Positions 63,775 to 64,000 of a stretch of DNA of 64,000 nt are shown in pieces. A program made the translations under genes and the position numbers. Source of the stretch: Paludibacteraceae bacterium (GTDB lineage: Bacteria > Bacteroidota > Bacteroidia > Bacteroidales > Paludibacteraceae); contig JAFZLC010000023.1 in the NCBI GenBank assembly GCA_017551675.1, positions 59,738 through 123,737 of the forward strand, written 5' to 3'. The number at the start of each line of letters is the position of its first letter. The first letter of the stretch is position 1. The notes under the pieces are model-generated. The model was not told the origin of the DNA. It did not search any database and saw nothing but the letters and a program-made list of their open reading frames with translations.

Positions 63775-64000
63775 TCAGATGTCGTTTTTTCTTGCAAATA
63801 TATATTTAATTTGGAAACGTACCAATTCACGTACGGGCGAATAGCAATTCGCCCTTGATGTTTTTTTGCTGCCGCGACGCTCAATTAATTCCAATTGCAA
63901 TAATACACGAATATGTTTATCAACGGTGCGAAAGGGTTTTTGCATACCTGCGGCAATATTTGTAGTATTTAAACCCTCATGTTGTTTGATAAAATACAAT
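63775..64000 (-). CDS. second AlbA_2 protein, C-terminal tail altered by a REP (partial)
   Basis: The frame enters from the right edge and ends at 63775. Residues FIKQHEGLNTTNIAAGMQ, then DKHIRVLLQLELIERRGSKKT, closely match the winged-helix end of the AlbA_2 protein at 61471-62904. Directly after GSKKT the sequence switches to SRANCYSPVRELV, which is a translated REP palindrome (63835-63854), and runs on into unrelated bases. The usual end (GGYYIIDN) is lost. The front of the gene lies outside the window. Confidence 0.75.
   Translation of the reverse strand, partial: LYFIKQHEGLNTTNIAAGMQKPFRTVDKHIRVLLQLELIERRGSKKTSRANCYSPVRELVRFQIKYIFARKNDI
63835..63854. repeat. REP copy inside the second AlbA_2 gene
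   Basis: A GGGCGAAT/ATTCGCCC palindrome with AGCA centre, followed by TTGATG as in clusters C and 63080. It replaces the last codons of the AlbA_2 frame. Confidence 0.9.

Noticed and set aside
63759..63884. N-terminal extension of the DUF3791 protein
   Set aside because: The added residues (GRIAIRPYV) are a translated REP; the family-like start is MASDKVQYL at 63758.

Overview
The window is a chromosomal segment of a member of the Bacteroidales (phylum Bacteroidota). Evidence: a SusC/SusD/surface glycan-binding lipoprotein trio, a GldH gliding lipoprotein, a stand-alone methionine synthase reactivation domain, a MalQ with two N-terminal CBM20 modules, a T9SS-like C-terminus on a giant secreted protein, and many upstream regions carrying the Bacteroidota promoter pattern (-7 box TAnnTTTG, often with TTTG or TTG about 19 bases upstream). 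I cannot place it to genus.

Layout. 1-7.1 kb is a defence and mobile region: a truncated XRE regulator at the left edge, repeat-rich non-coding DNA, and a minus-strand operon of a cytosine-5 methyltransferase, an McrB-like AAA+ protein and a DUF2357/PD-(D/E)XK nuclease, the gene set of a LlaJI-like restriction-modification system. Upstream of the operon are a 132-bp imperfect inverted repeat and a probable structured RNA with its own promoter and terminator. 7.1-9.4 kb holds DinD and KilA-N genes whose 5' leaders share sequence with each other and with that RNA.

9.4-22.1 kb is core housekeeping on the minus strand: histidine phosphatase, rpmF-yceD, frr-rsgA-sensor kinase, a WG-repeat protein, the cluster parC/TonB-like/aroK/guaA, and tRNA-Leu(TAG). 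22.1-29.1 kb is a minimal SusC-SusD-SGBP glycan-uptake operon without enzymes. 29.4-36.4 kb is one gene for a protein of about 2,340 residues with 34 InlB-type B-repeats. Next come a CoA-transferase and, on the plus strand, two tandem gene pairs, each a decapitated metalloprotease fragment plus a small lipoprotein.

40.3-56.7 kb is again mostly core: a GPH symporter with a periplasmic insert, the MetH reactivation domain, an ABC-F ATPase, an Lrp regulator, the holB-ricT-gldH-trmB-prenyl synthase run, malQ, a Panacea-type toxin-antitoxin pair and an M23/LysM peptidase. 56.8-64 kb is accessory: a RAYT transposase bracketed by two copies of a block of palindromic REP elements, Wza/Wzc exopolysaccharide genes, an AlbA_2 ATP-binding regulator, a DUF3791/DUF3990 remnant and the tail of a second AlbA_2 gene. 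REP copies continue to the right edge and have formed or altered the 3' ends of genes.

The signals most worth a second look are the shared structured leaders and candidate RNA at 6.5-9.4 kb, the 45-75-bp inverted-repeat element found upstream of four unrelated genes, the REP/RAYT cluster with its effect on gene ends, and the eroding metalloprotease-lipoprotein array. All coordinates and translations were read by eye; no alignment or folding program was run.
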